NCBI GenBank assembly: GCA_963835825.1
Contig: CAWIGZ010000008.1
Span: 62,001-126,000 of the forward strand
Reading direction: 5' to 3'
From: JADGRB01 sp963835825
GTDB taxonomy: Bacteria; Myxococcota_A; Polyangia; Fen-1088
Length of the DNA stretch: 64,000 nt
Shown here: positions 17,335 to 25,710 of the stretch, one piece after another
How the letters are laid out: every line of letters starts with the position of its first letter
Position numbering within the stretch: the stretch's first letter is position 1
Made by a program: the position numbers and the translations under genes
The notes under the pieces: generated by a model
What the model was told of the DNA's origin: nothing
What the model saw: only the letters and a program-made list of their open reading frames with translations
Databases searched by the model: none

Positions 17335-18041
17335 ATCGGCGCCCGGCGCGTGTCGACCAGCGCCCGGTAGCCGAGCCCGCCCAGCACGCCGCCGACGATC
17401 GGCGCCAGCCAGAAGAGCCAGAGCTGTCGCACCGCCCAGGAGCCGGCGTAGAGCGCGACGCCGGTGCTGCGCGCCGGGTTCACCGAGGTGTTGGTCACCG
17501 GGATGCTGACGAGGTGGATCAGCGTCAGCGCCAGCCCCACGAAGATCGGGGCGAACCCGGCGATCGACCGGGCCGGGTCGGTCGCGCCCATGACCACCAG
17601 GACGAACCCTGCGGTCAGCACGACTTCGCACAGCGCCGCCGCCGGGAGCGCGTAGTGGCCGGGCGAGTGCGCGCCGTACCCGTTGGCGGCGAAGCCCCCC
17701 GCCAGGCTGAATCCCGGCGCGCCCGAGGCAATGAGGTAGAGGACCGCGCCGGCGACGATCCCGCCCGCCACCTGCGCCACGATGTAGGCGGCCAGGTCGC
17801 GGCTGGCGAACCGGCCGCCCGCGCAGAGGCCGACCGAGATCGCCGGGTTGAAGTGCCCGCCCGAGATGGGCGCCAGCGCCCCCATCATCGTCATCACGGT
17901 CAGGCCGAACGCCAGCGCGACGCCCGCGTACCCGATCCCCAGGCCGGGGAAGGCGGCGGCCAGGACCGCGCTCCCGCAGCCGCCGAAGACCAACCAAAAC
18001 GTCCCCACGAACTCGGCCGTCGATCGTCGCAACAGTGACAT
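17253..18041 (-). CDS. aqpZ: Aquaporin Z-type water channel
   Basis: A 262-residue MIP-family channel with six transmembrane helices. Both NPA half-helix motifs are intact: GGHFNPAISVG and TNTSVNPARSTG. The start ATG 18041 (MSLLRRSTAEFVGTFWLVF) aligns with the usual AqpZ N-terminus. The longer upstream frame is repeat-derived. AqpZ moves water across the inner membrane. The C-terminus is about 30 residues longer than usual (TRRAPIQNRRSSPTSM onward) because the gene runs 82 bases into the opposite-strand beta-barrel gene. Confidence 0.93.
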   Translation of the reverse strand: MSLLRRSTAEFVGTFWLVFGGCGSAVLAAAFPGLGIGYAGVALAFGLTVMTMMGALAPISGGHFNPAISVGLCAGGRFASRDLAAYIVAQVAGGIVAGAVLYLIASGAPGFSLAGGFAANGYGAHSPGHYALPAAALCEVVLTAGFVLVVMGATDPARSIAGFAPIFVGLALTLIHLVSIPVTNTSVNPARSTGVALYAGSWAVRQLWLFWLAPIVGGVLGGLGYRALVDTRRAPIQNRRSSPTSMVGPKDIAEGPHGISAS

Positions 18042-18156
18042 GCCGTCAACGTAGGCAGCGCGGTTGGTCGACGAAGCCCCGGGCCGACGAATGCTCCGCC
18101 GCCTCACCTTCTTTGGGCGAGCGAGGGGAGCGCCTGCCCGGGCCCTGAGGCGGGCC

Positions 18157-18235
18157 CTAGGCCGCCTATCGGGCGGCACGTCGTCGGGCATGGTTCGCTT
18201 CGCTCACCGTCGCCTTTACGGCGACGCCCTCCTAG
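18157..18235 (-). repeat. Dispersed three-hairpin element, copy A (reverse orientation)
   Basis: A 79-bp copy bounded by CTAG at both ends. In its forward sense it holds hairpin 1 (CGTCGCC / GGCGACG, loop GTAAA), hairpin 2 (GGTGAGC-GAA-GCGAACC) and hairpin 3 (GCCGCC / GGCGGC, loop CGATA). Its terminal TAG is the stop codon of the response-regulator gene ending at 18232. Just outside, at 18138-18157, more palindromic GGGCCC sequence follows. Confidence 0.85.
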
Positions 18236-18918
18236 GCGTCGGCTTCGAATTCTTCGGTGTGCGCCGCTTCCCGGGACGATCGGGCCGAGTGAAGCATCCC
18301 CAGGTTGGCCGCCAGCCGAACGAGCTCCGCCATGTTGCGCAGCCCCAGCTTGCGATTGATCCGGTTGAGATGGCTGTCGACCGTCTTGCGCGCGATGCAC
18401 AGCTCCTTGGCCATGTCGCGCGCGATCACGCACTCGGAGGCGAGGCGAAAGACCTCCCGCTCGCGGGGGGAAAGGACTCCGAGGACGTCGCTGGCGTCGC
18501 GCCGCCGCGCCTCGAACGCCGCCAGCCTGGGCGCCAGCGTGGGCGCCACGTAGCGATGCCCCTTGCTGACGGCCAGGATCGCCTCGACCAGCGTCTCCGG
18601 GCCGTCGCTCTTGAGCGCGTAACCGGCCGCGCCCGCGTCGAGGGCGTCGAGGACGTCGTTGACCTGATCGTGCGCGCTCACGATGAGCACCCGCGCCCGG
18701 GGCGCGCGGCGGCCGATCTCCCGGGTGGCGAGCACGCCGTCCATGCCCGGCAGGGCGATGTCCATCAGCACCAGGTCGGGAACCATGGCGTCGATGAGGC
18801 GAAAGGCGCCTCGCGCGGTGCCTGCTTCTCCGATGACGTCGAATCCAGGAGGCGTGGCCAGAACATGCCGCACGCCCACGCGGAACAGCGTGTGATCGTC
18901 AACCAGCACAATTTTCAT
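18232..18918 (-). CDS. NarL/FixJ-type response regulator 1
   Basis: A 228-residue regulator. The receiver domain (residues 1-120) has the acidic pair in LVDDHTLF, the phosphoacceptor in LVLMDIALPGMDG, and the conserved Lys in GYALKSD. The C-terminal LuxR-type helix-turn-helix (about 145-205) has LSPREREVFRLASE and IARKTVDSHLNRINRKL. It starts with ATG 18918. It closely resembles the regulator at 20000-20707 over its whole length, so the two are paralogues. It is bracketed by inverted copies of the dispersed repeat, and copy A supplies its stop codon. Copy B separates it from the histidine kinase gene. Target promoters are unknown. Confidence 0.93.
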   Translation of the reverse strand: MKIVLVDDHTLFRVGVRHVLATPPGFDVIGEAGTARGAFRLIDAMVPDLVLMDIALPGMDGVLATREIGRRAPRARVLIVSAHDQVNDVLDALDAGAAGYALKSDGPETLVEAILAVSKGHRYVAPTLAPRLAAFEARRRDASDVLGVLSPREREVFRLASECVIARDMAKELCIARKTVDSHLNRINRKLGLRNMAELVRLAANLGMLHSARSSREAAHTEEFEADA

Positions 18919-19021
18919 GTCGGAATGGCTCCCGGGGAGAAATGCAGACAGTGGTGAGTACGCAGTTTATAGCGAAGTAATGGGTTGGTTGGGGCGTCAA
19001 GGAGGAAGATCAGGCATTTCC

Positions 19022-19099
19022 CTAGGAGGGCGTCGCCCAAAAGGCGACGGTGAGCGAAGCGAACCATGCCCGACGACGTGCCGCTCGAAGGCGGCCTAC
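19022..19099 (+). repeat. Dispersed three-hairpin element, copy B (forward orientation)
   Basis: A 78-bp copy between the kinase stop (19148) and the regulator 1 start (18918). Hairpin 1 is CGTCGCC / GGCGACG with loop CAAAA, hairpin 2 is GGTGAGC-GAA-GCGAACC, and hairpin 3 is GCCGC / GCGGC around TCGAAG. The left end is CTAG and the right end CTAC. Confidence 0.85.
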
Positions 19100-19147
19100 A
19101 GACACCTCGCCTTCCCAGCCAACGACGATGAGCAAGTCTGGCGCCGA

Positions 19148-19999
19148 TCAGTGCGCCAGCACCGTCATCGACTTCCGGAGCTTCGACGGCAAAGTGGCGT
19201 TCAGGCTCCCGGCCAGCGACGGCGAGCTCGTTGACCGTCCGCCGGCGTCCGTGAAGGGGCGCTGGGTCCGCAAGAAGACGGTGAAGAGCGCCCCCCGTCC
19301 CTTCCGGCTCTCCAGCGTCACCCATCCTCCGTGCGCCGCGGCGAGCTCCCGCACGAGCCAGAGCCCGAGACCGAGACCGCCGCCTTCCTCGGGCGTGGCG
19401 TGCCTGTTGCGTTCGAAGATCCATTCCTGATCGGCGGGGGGGACGCCGATTCCATGATCGCGAACAGAGATGTGGACGCCGTACTCCGCCGGTTTGACCT
19501 CGATTCGAATCGGGCGCCCCAGTCCGAATTTCAACGCATTCGACAGCAGATTGCCGACAATCTGCTCGACCATCGACCGATCCCACCATCCCTGCAGGTC
19601 GCCGACGGTCGCCACCCGCACCGTCGCCGGGTCGAGAACGGCAACCAGACGCTGAACGGTCGCTCGAACGGTCTCCCCGATGTTGATTGCCCGTGGCCGA
19701 GGCGTCGCGTAACCGACACATTCGAGCTCGGTCACCGTGTCGAGCAGCGTTTTCAGCCGCTGGACCTCCGCGCGCGCCACCCGCAACGCGGAGTGGACCG
19801 TCCCCTGCGGGAGCTCCGCCGCGGAGCCCTCGGCGATTCCGATGTAGAGCAGCGCCGTGGCCAGCGGCGTGTTCAGTTCATGACGAATCAGCTTTACGAG
19901 CGTTTCGCGCTGCACCAACCCGCCTTCTCCGGTCAGCGCGACCTGGCTCCGCTGCCCACCTTGCCCCCCCATCCCCACTTGCCCGCTCTGGTTGCGCAT
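19148..19999 (-). CDS. Soluble histidine kinase lacking a recognisable sensor domain
   Basis: A 283-residue kinase. About 35 N-terminal residues precede the phosphorylated-His box (KLIRHELNTPLATALLYI). The ATPase domain has the N box VGNLLSNALKFG, the G1 box VRDHGIGVP and the G2 box GGGLGLGLWLVREL. There is no transmembrane segment, so it is cytoplasmic and probably takes its input from a partner. ATG at 19999 directly abuts the stop of regulator 2 (zero-base spacing), making regulator 2 and this kinase a likely cognate pair in one operon. Confidence 0.9.
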   Translation of the reverse strand: MRNQSGQVGMGGQGGQRSQVALTGEGGLVQRETLVKLIRHELNTPLATALLYIGIAEGSAAELPQGTVHSALRVARAEVQRLKTLLDTVTELECVGYATPRPRAINIGETVRATVQRLVAVLDPATVRVATVGDLQGWWDRSMVEQIVGNLLSNALKFGLGRPIRIEVKPAEYGVHISVRDHGIGVPPADQEWIFERNRHATPEEGGGLGLGLWLVRELAAAHGGWVTLESRKGRGALFTVFLRTQRPFTDAGGRSTSSPSLAGSLNATLPSKLRKSMTVLAH

Positions 20000-20707
20000 C
20001 TATGCCCCCTCCATCCCCTCACTGACAAGCGCCTGGGGCGCTTTGCCGGCCAGACAATCCCGCTCGCCCGCGTGCCGCACCAGGCCCAGATTGCAGGCCA
20101 GCCTGACCAGCTCCGCGGAAGTGCGCAGACCCAACTTCCGATGAATCCGATAGAGGTGGGTGTCGACGGTCTTTCGGGAGATGCAAAGCTCGCGGGCGAT
20201 CTCTCGGGTGAGAAGACAATCGGCCGCCATGCGAAAGACCTCGCGCTCCCGCAGGGAGAGGATCGAGAGGGTATCGAGCGGCCTCTTCCGCCTGGACTCG
20301 TAGCTGCCGAGCAGCGCGGCCAGTCTGGGCGCGACGTACCGATCGTTCCTGACAATCGTCCGCAGGGCCGCCACCAGGGCCTCGGTCCCTTCGGTCTTGA
20401 GCGCGTAGCCCGCCGCGCCGGCGTCGAGGGCTTCCAGGACGTCGCTGATCTGATCGTGGACCGAGAGCAGCAAGACCCGGGTCCTCGGTGCGCGCCTGCG
20501 GATTTCGCGGGTCGCGATGACGCCGTCCATGCCCGGAAGCTGCACGTCCATGACCACGATGTCGGCAGGATGGGCATCGATGGCCACGAACGCGTCGCGT
20601 GCGTTGCCGGCCTCGCCGATCACCGAGAACTCGGCAGAAGTCGCCAGGCTCTGACGGATCCCCATCCTGAACAGCGGATGGTCTTCGACCAGAAAAATCT
20701 TCGTCAC
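20000..20707 (-). CDS. NarL/FixJ-type response regulator 2
   Basis: A 235-residue regulator from a GTG start at 20707 (MTKIFLVEDHPLFRMG). Receiver motifs are LVEDHPLF, IVVMDVQLPGMDG (phosphoacceptor Asp) and GYALKTEG. The LuxR-type DNA-binding domain has LSLREREVFRMAAD and ISRKTVDTHLYRIHRKLG. It is followed without spacing by the kinase gene. It is a paralogue of regulator 1, with the same length, box order and linker. It is divergent from the GAF histidine kinase gene across about 190 bases, where shared regulation is possible but no operator was recognised. Confidence 0.93.
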   Translation of the reverse strand: MTKIFLVEDHPLFRMGIRQSLATSAEFSVIGEAGNARDAFVAIDAHPADIVVMDVQLPGMDGVIATREIRRRAPRTRVLLLSVHDQISDVLEALDAGAAGYALKTEGTEALVAALRTIVRNDRYVAPRLAALLGSYESRRKRPLDTLSILSLREREVFRMAADCLLTREIARELCISRKTVDTHLYRIHRKLGLRTSAELVRLACNLGLVRHAGERDCLAGKAPQALVSEGMEGA

Positions 20708-20901
20708 GGGCTGACCCTCCGAACCCCGACAGACGCAAACTGATCAATCGAGGTGTTGCCAAACGTTGTCTGTCGCGAAACAGGTCGGTAAGGGATCCCC
20801 TCAAACGACGAATTCCGCGGAGGGCGCGTGGTTTCCAGGCTAGCGATCGAAAGTGCGATCTGGCATGTAGCCGAGTGAGGATCGGAGGCGACGGAGGGAA
20901 A

Positions 20902-22047
20902 ATGCGAACCGCTCAAAGGATCTCGACGGCCCGAAACGTAACGTCCCATGCGGCGTTTCTCGCCAACGTAAGCCGGCATTTCGTCTCCCTGGAGATCGAG
21001 CCGATGATTGAGGCCGTCGGCCGCTCGTCCCTGGGGGTTCTGGGCGATGTCTGCGCAGTGGACCGGAGCTCGGAGGTCGGTCCAACCCGGGTTTTGGAGG
21101 TTCGAACCTCGCCGGACACCTGGCTGGAGACGCCCGGCGAGCTCGCGTCCACCGTTCGGGGCGAAGTCTCGCTGGACGGAGATCGCTCGCGGATCAGCGT
21201 TCCGATCGGAATGCGCAGAGACCGCTTCGGCGTTCTCACCTTTGCCAAGAACGACGGCCTGCCCCACACGGCGGCCGATCTGGCGCTCGCCCAGGAGTTG
21301 GCTGACCGGCTGTCGCTGGCGATCCGCAACGCGCGGGAACACCTGAGCCTGGCGGCCGCGCTGGGCGCTCGCGAGCGGTTGATCTCCATCGCCGCTCACG
21401 AGCTCCGCAATCCCCTCTGTTCGGTGCGGTTTTGCCTGCAGGCGCTGGAACGGAACGCCGATGGGTTGGCGCCGCAGGGCGCCCGGATGCTGGAGATCAT
21501 GTCCCGGGGTGAGCGCAAGATCGCCAGGCTGATCGACGACCTGCTGGACCTCGGACGGATCCGTACAGGACAGCTGGCGCTGGACCTGTCGCCGGTCGAT
21601 CTGTGCGACGTCATACGCGACGTGAGCACATTGATGGAGGTCCAAACGTCCGAAACAGGAGCGGTGCTGAACATCGAGCTGAGCGGGCCGGTCGTGGGAT
21701 GCTGGGATCGCGGGCGACTCGATCAGGTGGTCTCCAACCTGCTGGCCAACGCGGTCAAATACGGACAGGGCCGGCCCGTGTCGATTCGGGCGGGCGTCGA
21801 CCCGCAGCGCCGCGTGGCGTGGATGGCGGTCAGCGATCAGGGGGTGGGCATCGAGCCCGAGCTGCGAGAGAGCATCTTCGAACCATTCAAGCGCGGGACG
21901 TTGATCGGTCAGCGCGACGGTCTCGGCCTCGGTCTCTTCATCGTGCGCGGGATCGTCCAACAGCTGGGCGGCGCCGTCCGCGTGGACAGTCTTCCCGGAT
22001 CGGGTGCGACATTTTTCGTGGAGCTTCCTCTCCAGAGCGCTTGCTGA
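20902..22047 (+). CDS. GAF-domain histidine kinase
   Basis: A 381-residue cytoplasmic kinase. ATG 20902 is preferred to GTG 20875 because a GGAGGG site ends four bases before it. The N-terminal GAF-like domain spans about residues 25-150 and ends in ALAQELADRLSLAIRNA. The His box is ISIAAHELRNPLCSVRFCLQ, the N box VVSNLLANAVKYG, the G1 box VSDQGVGIEPE and the G2 box GLGLGLFIVRGIV. The kinase core resembles those of the two neighbouring kinases, suggesting local expansion. The ligand for the GAF domain is unknown. Confidence 0.9.
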   Translation: MRTAQRISTARNVTSHAAFLANVSRHFVSLEIEPMIEAVGRSSLGVLGDVCAVDRSSEVGPTRVLEVRTSPDTWLETPGELASTVRGEVSLDGDRSRISVPIGMRRDRFGVLTFAKNDGLPHTAADLALAQELADRLSLAIRNAREHLSLAAALGARERLISIAAHELRNPLCSVRFCLQALERNADGLAPQGARMLEIMSRGERKIARLIDDLLDLGRIRTGQLALDLSPVDLCDVIRDVSTLMEVQTSETGAVLNIELSGPVVGCWDRGRLDQVVSNLLANAVKYGQGRPVSIRAGVDPQRRVAWMAVSDQGVGIEPELRESIFEPFKRGTLIGQRDGLGLGLFIVRGIVQQLGGAVRVDSLPGSGATFFVELPLQSAC

Positions 22048-22195
22048 CGGCATCTCTCCTCAGCGGCGATAGTAAAGGCGGAGCCGGAGGGCGTCTGTAC
22101 AGTCAATCGCTGATTCTCCTCGTGGCCGCTCGCTCCGCCACCGACGAGAAAAGCGATTCGCTCTGGCGTGCGACAGATGGACGCGATCTGTTCGT

Positions 22196-23341
22196 TCACG
22201 ACGCTCTGGGGAGCGCGACGCTGAACGTGGAGCCACGGCCAGGCTCGCTCTCCACGGAGATCGTCCCGTGGCAGGCGTCGACGATCTGCTTGCAGAGCCA
22301 GAGCCCCAGCCCGAGGCCGGAATAGTGGCGCACCGAGGTCGCTCGTTCGAACCGCTCGAAGATGCGCTGTTGCTCTTGAATCGGGATCCCCTCGCCGAAG
22401 TCCTTGACCTCGAGGCGCGCGACGGTGGCGTTGGCGTCCAGTTGGACCTCGACCGGGCGGCCGCACCCGAACTTGATGGCGTTGGAGAGCAGGTTCGTGA
22501 CCACCTGGCCGACGCGGAGCCGGTCCCAGTGGCCGACGACCTCGTGGCCGATCTGGAATACGACGGGCGAGCCGGCGCTGGCCGCGGAATCGCGCATCAG
22601 ATCGATCGCCTCGCTCACCAGCGACTGCAGATCGAGCTCCTCCGGGCGAAGAGCGAGCCGCCCTTCCACGAACTGAGAAACGTCGAGCAATTGATCGACG
22701 AGCTGGTTGAGACGGACCACCTGTCGGCGGATGGCGGAGAGCCGGCGACCTAGCCGCTCGTCGACCGGCGAGCCGTGTCCGTTGGTCGAGTCGGCCGAGG
22801 CGAGCAGGCTGTTCGTTTGGAGGCTCAGGGTGGCGATGGGCGTCCGCAGCTCGTGCGAGGCAGCCGAGAGGAGCTCGTCTCTGGCGTGCAGCGTTCCCCG
22901 AAGGCTGGCGATCGTCTCCTCCTGCTGCGCGATTCGCCTGCGCATCGATGTCAGCTCGAGCCGGGGCTGGACCCGCGCCAGGAGCTCGCGACCCGAGAAT
23001 GGCTTGACCAGATAATCGTCGGCGCCCGCTTCGAGCCCGGCCATCCGCTCGCGTTGCCCGGCGGTGCGTGACATCAGGATGAGTGGAAGGTCGTGCGTCG
23101 CCCGTTCGGCGCGCAGCTGCCGCGCCAGCTCGATCCCGTTCAGGCCCGGCATCTCCACGTTGGCGATCACCAGGTCGAAGGTCGACCCGAGCGCCTGATC
23201 CCGACCTCGGTCGCCGCGCTCGGCGAGCGTCACGGCCCAACGTGTCCCCAGCAGCAGATCGAAGGTGGCCCGGGCTTCCGGATCGTCGTCGACCACCAAG
23301 ACGCGTGCCGCCGGGTCCTGTTCCGTCGACACGTCCAGCAT
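22196..23341 (-). CDS. Receiver-histidine kinase hybrid protein
   Basis: A 381-residue protein with an N-terminal receiver domain (LVVDDDPEARATFDLLL; phosphoacceptor region IANVEMPGLNG; YLVKPFSG with the conserved Lys). A coiled linker and a kinase core follow, with LSAASHELRTPIATLSLQ, VVTNLLSNAIKFG, VKDFGEGIPIQ and GLGLGLWLCKQIV. Receiver-first kinases usually accept a phosphate from another kinase and modulate their own activity. ATG at 23341 is chosen, and a TTG at 23368 would add nine residues. It converges with the GAF kinase gene, leaving 148 bases without a clear terminator. Confidence 0.9.
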   Translation of the reverse strand: MLDVSTEQDPAARVLVVDDDPEARATFDLLLGTRWAVTLAERGDRGRDQALGSTFDLVIANVEMPGLNGIELARQLRAERATHDLPLILMSRTAGQRERMAGLEAGADDYLVKPFSGRELLARVQPRLELTSMRRRIAQQEETIASLRGTLHARDELLSAASHELRTPIATLSLQTNSLLASADSTNGHGSPVDERLGRRLSAIRRQVVRLNQLVDQLLDVSQFVEGRLALRPEELDLQSLVSEAIDLMRDSAASAGSPVVFQIGHEVVGHWDRLRVGQVVTNLLSNAIKFGCGRPVEVQLDANATVARLEVKDFGEGIPIQEQQRIFERFERATSVRHYSGLGLGLWLCKQIVDACHGTISVESEPGRGSTFSVALPRAS

Positions 23342-23522
23342 GGTGAATCCGTGAAGGCTTCGCGGCAACGTTCGTTGCTGTAAGTGCGCGGCGCATTCAT
23401 GCGGTCGCGTCGACGGTCACGAAGAGAGCCGAGGCGCAAGTGGCGCCGCGTGAGGGAGAAGTTCCGCGCGGCGTCGCCTGTCGCCTCGGCTCGCGTGCCC
23501 CGGTCCAAGGGGACGCACCGGC

Positions 23523-24707
23523 TCAGAACTCGAAGCCCACGCGACCGATGGCACCCCAGTTCTGCATCGAGTTGTTGCTGCTCGTGATCCGGTCGAACAT
23601 CGTGTCGTTGAAGACGGCCCGGTAGGTTCCGCGCACGTCGATGAGGAACGCCTTCGTCGGCCGGACCGAGATGCCGGCGCCGAGCGGCACGGTGCCCACG
23701 TCATCCGAGCTGAGGACGCTGGAGGTGTTCGTGGGGCTGTTGGTGATCTGGTAGTGGGTCCAGCCCGCCCCGCCGAAGACGTACGGCTGCACCATGTAAT
23801 TCGTGAAGTTCAGCCGGAGGTCGCCCTCGACGCCGTTGCCGATGAGGCGGGTGTTGCTCGCGAGCCCCAGCGCGTCGATGGTCTGGGCGGAGCCGACGTA
23901 CGCGCCCTCGATGGCGATCGGGAGCCGCGACCCGAAGGTCAGTCGGGCGTCCCAGGTCCCACCGGTGTTGACCGTGTTCCGCACGGCGCTGTCGATGAAG
24001 CCGACGGCGCCGCCGCCGACGGTGGCCTCGATGCCGAACTTCGACGGAGGGGTGTTGTCATGGTGGGCCGCCGGCGGAGGCGGTGCCGGCTCGTACATCG
24101 ACTCAGGCGGCGGCGCGGGGGCCACCGGCGGTACGATCACGACCGCGGACGGCGGCGGCTGCGGGGGCGCGACCGGCTCGGCCGGAGCGGCCGGCTCGGG
24201 CGATGCGGCCGGCTCAGGCGGCGGGGTCGCCTCGGCCATCTTCGTGGGAACGTCGCAGGTCTTCACCTTGACGACGCGCGAATCCGCTTCGCTGGTGGGG
24301 CCGTTGTCCTCACCATGGCCGACCACGCTGATTCGATCGGGCGGCACCCCCTTGCTGATCAGGAACTCCTCGGCCGCCTGCGCGCGCCGTTCGCTGAGGC
24401 GCTGATTCGCCGTCGCGCCGCCGGTCTTCGAGCTGAATCCCTCGAGGTGCACCGTGCGTTGATCCCCGTTCTGGACCCAGGTGGCGACGCCGCTCAGCGC
24501 GCCTTTCCCGTTCGTGTCGATCTCCGACGATCCGCTGATGAAACCGACGGTGACGCCCGAATCCTTGCAGACGGGCGTGGCCGAGGTCTCGTCGGCGCTC
24601 GTTCCTCCGGTCGGCTCGGCGGCCATTGCCAACCCGCCCAGCATCAAGATCGAAAGCGGAGCGGCTCCTCGCACCCCTCGCCACAGACTGTTGATGTTGT
24701 TACGCAT
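23523..24707 (-). CDS. OmpA-domain protein with C-terminal outer-membrane barrel
   Basis: A 394-residue exported protein. The signal peptide is MRNNINSLWRGVRGAAPLSI onward, ending about AMAAE. An OmpA-like peptidoglycan-associated domain comes first (about 45-155), with VHLEGFSSKTGG, NQRLSERRAQAAEEFLISKG and ISVVGHGE. A Pro/Ala/Glu-rich linker of about 70 residues follows, then a strand-rich segment from FGIEATVGGGAVG to VGFEF with terminal Phe. Classical OmpA has the barrel first and the peptidoglycan-binding domain last, so domain order is inverted here. The start is ATG 24707. Longer upstream frames overlap the divergent lipoprotein gene and are rejected. Confidence 0.85.
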   Translation of the reverse strand: MRNNINSLWRGVRGAAPLSILMLGGLAMAAEPTGGTSADETSATPVCKDSGVTVGFISGSSEIDTNGKGALSGVATWVQNGDQRTVHLEGFSSKTGGATANQRLSERRAQAAEEFLISKGVPPDRISVVGHGEDNGPTSEADSRVVKVKTCDVPTKMAEATPPPEPAASPEPAAPAEPVAPPQPPPSAVVIVPPVAPAPPPESMYEPAPPPPAAHHDNTPPSKFGIEATVGGGAVGFIDSAVRNTVNTGGTWDARLTFGSRLPIAIEGAYVGSAQTIDALGLASNTRLIGNGVEGDLRLNFTNYMVQPYVFGGAGWTHYQITNSPTNTSSVLSSDDVGTVPLGAGISVRPTKAFLIDVRGTYRAVFNDTMFDRITSSNNSMQNWGAIGRVGFEF

Positions 24708-24881
24708 GGTGGTCGTACCTCCCTGATCCCGAATCTGGGACCGAACGCGCCGAGCTCGGATCGAATCCGAAAACGCCGTACACAAATCCCTCTGGGCGCC
24801 GGGCAAATGACGGCGGCGGGTGACGCCATTTGCGTCGTCGTCCGATGGGCACCCCGTTCCTTCGGCGCCTAACTTCCATTC

Positions 24882-25679
24882 ATGGAACCCTGCTCGGGAG
24901 AGCGACTTCGCAGCGTGGCGTCTGCGGACCCTCTCTCGACGAGGTCGACTCGCTTCTTTCGAATCGCAACCCGGTGGCTGCCGGTTGGGCTGGCCCTGCT
25001 GCAGAGCGCGTGCGCGCACCAGATGGGAAAGAACGCCGCCCAGGGCGCCGCTCAGGTGCTCTCGGAAGGGCAGGCGGCGACCTCCGAGGATCAGAGCCGC
25101 CAGATCAGCCGCATCATGGCGGAGCGGGCGGTGGAAGGCGCGATTGCCGCGCTCGACGCGCCGGAGCAGCGCGCGCGGCTGCAACAGGTGACCGACGCCG
25201 CGGTCGCCCAGGCGATCGCGACCGCCTTTCGCGCGGCCGGCGAAGCGACCCGTGACCAGGTCGCCGGGCCCGTCGGACGAGAGGCGGCGCTGTTCATGGG
25301 GAAGGTCGCCCGGACGGCGGTCGACGACGCGCTCCGGGGGGTGGTCGCCGAGCTCGGCAGCCACGGCGAAGGGCCGCTCGCGACCAGCATGGCCGGGACG
25401 GGCAAGAACGTTTCGGCCGCGGTGGTGGGGAGCGCCCTCGACCAGCTCAATCAACTGTTCCCCGGCTGTCGGGGCGCGGACGCCGTCGCCTGCGTCAATC
25501 GCCAGATCGCCAGCATGAGTCAGTCAGCCGCGATCGGCTTTGCGGCCGGGCTCCGCCAGACGATAGGCTGGGCCCTGCTGATCTTCGCCGGTCTGATCGG
25601 ACTGCTGATGGGCGTTCTCAGTCACTGGCTCTGGTCCCAGCGGCGGCACGGCCAGGTGCTGCGCCCCCGCACCACCTGA
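24882..25679 (+). CDS. Hypothetical Ala-rich lipoprotein with C-terminal membrane segment
   Basis: A 265-residue protein starting with ATG 24882. A long leader of about 43 residues ends in WLPVGLALLQSACAH, a plausible lipobox (QSAC). The body is helical and Ala/Arg-rich (MAERAVEGAIAALDAPEQ; FRAAGEATRDQVAGPVG). A strong transmembrane helix near residues 225-250 (IGWALLIFAGLIGLLMGVL) is followed by a basic tail. No family is recognised. The combination of lipid anchor and C-terminal helix would place it in the envelope. It is divergent from the OmpA-like gene. Confidence 0.7.
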   Translation: MEPCSGERLRSVASADPLSTRSTRFFRIATRWLPVGLALLQSACAHQMGKNAAQGAAQVLSEGQAATSEDQSRQISRIMAERAVEGAIAALDAPEQRARLQQVTDAAVAQAIATAFRAAGEATRDQVAGPVGREAALFMGKVARTAVDDALRGVVAELGSHGEGPLATSMAGTGKNVSAAVVGSALDQLNQLFPGCRGADAVACVNRQIASMSQSAAIGFAAGLRQTIGWALLIFAGLIGLLMGVLSHWLWSQRRHGQVLRPRTT

Positions 25680-25710
25680 ACGCGCGCCACCGCCGTCAAT
25701 TGCGCGTCGC

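Noticed and set aside
22048..22195. Inverted repeat GGCGGAGC / GCTCCGCC as a bidirectional terminator
   Set aside because: The arms are separated by a very long loop and no T-tract follows. Too weak to list.
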